A stretch of DNA of 64,000 nt from SZAS-103 sp038216155 (GTDB lineage Bacteria > Pseudomonadota > Gammaproteobacteria > Xanthomonadales > Xanthomonadaceae): NCBI GenBank assembly GCA_038216155.1, contig JBBQQH010000001.1:1-64000 (forward strand), written 5' to 3'. A program made the position numbers and the translations under genes. Under the pieces are notes generated by a model. It was given only the letters and a program-made list of their open reading frames with translations. It had not been told where the DNA came from and made no database searches. Positions within the stretch are counted from its first letter, which is position 1. Each line of letters starts with the position of its first letter. Shown piece by piece: positions 63,878 to 64,000 of this stretch.

Positions 63878-63944
63878 CCTCTCTCTCCGCCAGATACGCA
63901 AAAGGCCCCTTTCGGGGCCCTTGCGTATCTGGCGGAGAGAGAGG
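63878..63944. repeat. Inverted copy of the tRNA-Ser 3' end around its terminator
   Basis: Perfect 24-nt arms, 63878-63901 and 63921-63944, are inverted around a 19-bp spacer that itself forms the terminator hairpin. The right arm covers the last 15 nt of the tRNA-Ser gene plus 9 nt of flank (TTGCGTATC); the left arm is a second, inverted copy with no tRNA attached. Before it a hairpin CAGATTGGC-GTTCCT-GCCAATCTG occurs at 63827-63850. Confidence 0.85.
63903..63920 (-). terminator. Terminator downstream of tRNA-Ser
   Basis: GGCCCC-TTTC-GGGGCC, a strong 6-bp GC stem followed on the minus strand by CTTTT, 10 nt past the tRNA 3' end. Consistent with an intrinsic terminator for the tRNA. Confidence 0.8.
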
Positions 63945-64000
63945 GATTCGAACCCTCGATCAGGCTATAAACCCGATACTCCCTTAGCAGGGGAGCCCCT
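63930..64000 (-). tRNA. tRNA-Ser (anticodon GCU), truncated by the window edge
   Basis: Reading the minus strand, the last 71 nt carry the anticodon loop with GCU, a long variable arm (GTATCGGGTTTATAGCCTGAT) and the T-arm GAGGGTTCGAATCCCTC, followed by CTCTCCG and an encoded CCA ending at 63930. The 5' part lies outside the window. Confidence 0.9.

Noticed and set aside
63778..63987. Open frame ending in GGERGIRTLDQAINPILP
   Set aside because: It reads through the tRNA-Ser gene on the opposite strand, a common false ORF.

Overview
This 64 kb window is a GC-rich bacterial chromosome segment with almost no gaps. Gene content and order point to a gammaproteobacterium of the Xanthomonadales (Lysobacterales), perhaps near the Rhodanobacteraceae. 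The main reasons are the ribF-ileS-lspA-ispH, rpsP-rimM-trmD-rplS and recA-recX-alaS-csrA-tRNA-Ser blocks, a UUG-started rpsT, and many short palindromic and heptameric intergenic repeats. The taxonomy is inference; no rRNA gene is present to test it.

Layout. 0.4-3.8 kb: ClC chloride transporter, cysteine synthase and RNase T. 3.8-13.9 kb: a phosphate-starvation island on the minus strand, consisting of porin O/P, pstS-pstC-pstA-pstB-phoU and phoB-phoR, with Pho-box-like sites before phoB, pstS and the porin. Two duplicated methionine-rich EF-hand secreted proteins sit between phoU and phoB. Three tandem 111-bp repeats with two compensating stem-loops per unit lie between pstB and phoU. 13.9-16.6 kb: nth, a shortened rnfD, a ferredoxin-only fragment of RnfC and an enoyl-CoA hydratase. 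Both Rnf pieces lack their flavin-binding parts. 16.8-19.7 kb: FKBP isomerase, DUF1289 protein, CoA-type Nudix hydrolase and a sulfurtransferase. 19.8-24.2 kb: kdpE and an N-terminally reduced kdpD, divergent from the potassium transporter gene kup. 24.6-30.6 kb: an unrecognised secreted protein, a second enoyl-CoA hydratase, a PCu(A)C copper chaperone, a hotdog thioesterase and uvrA. 30.8-35 kb: rplU-rpmA-obgE, rpsT and murJ. 35-41 kb: ribF-ileS-lspA-cupin-ispH. 41.2-47.6 kb: tRNA-Thr(CGU), chromate transporter chrA, radA, a small secreted protein, a CcsA/YpjD-like membrane protein and ffh. 47.7-49.8 kb: an exported NTF2-like protein, a lipoprotein and a matrixin-like protease with an altered zinc motif. 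50.4-53.7 kb: rpsP-rimM-trmD-rplS, hslR and a small lipoprotein. 53.9-58.3 kb: mutS, pyrC and pncC. 58.5-64 kb: recA-recX-alaS-csrA, a small unknown protein and tRNA-Ser(GCU), cut by the window edge.

How the genes work together. The Pho island is a self-contained phosphate-uptake system: outer-membrane porin, periplasmic PstS, PstCAB permease, PhoU as signalling brake and PhoR/PhoB as two-component control. KdpDE next to kup suggests potassium or osmotic control of a constitutive-type K+ transporter in place of kdpFABC. Much of the rest is housekeeping: translation, DNA repair (uvrA, mutS, recA/recX, radA, nth), protein targeting (ffh, lspA) and cell-wall precursor export (murJ).

The most notable observations are the covarying tandem repeat between pstB and phoU, the flavin-less Rnf remnant pair, the duplicated Met-rich EF-hand genes with a duplicated terminator, and the KdpDE-kup pairing with an 11-bp direct repeat between them.
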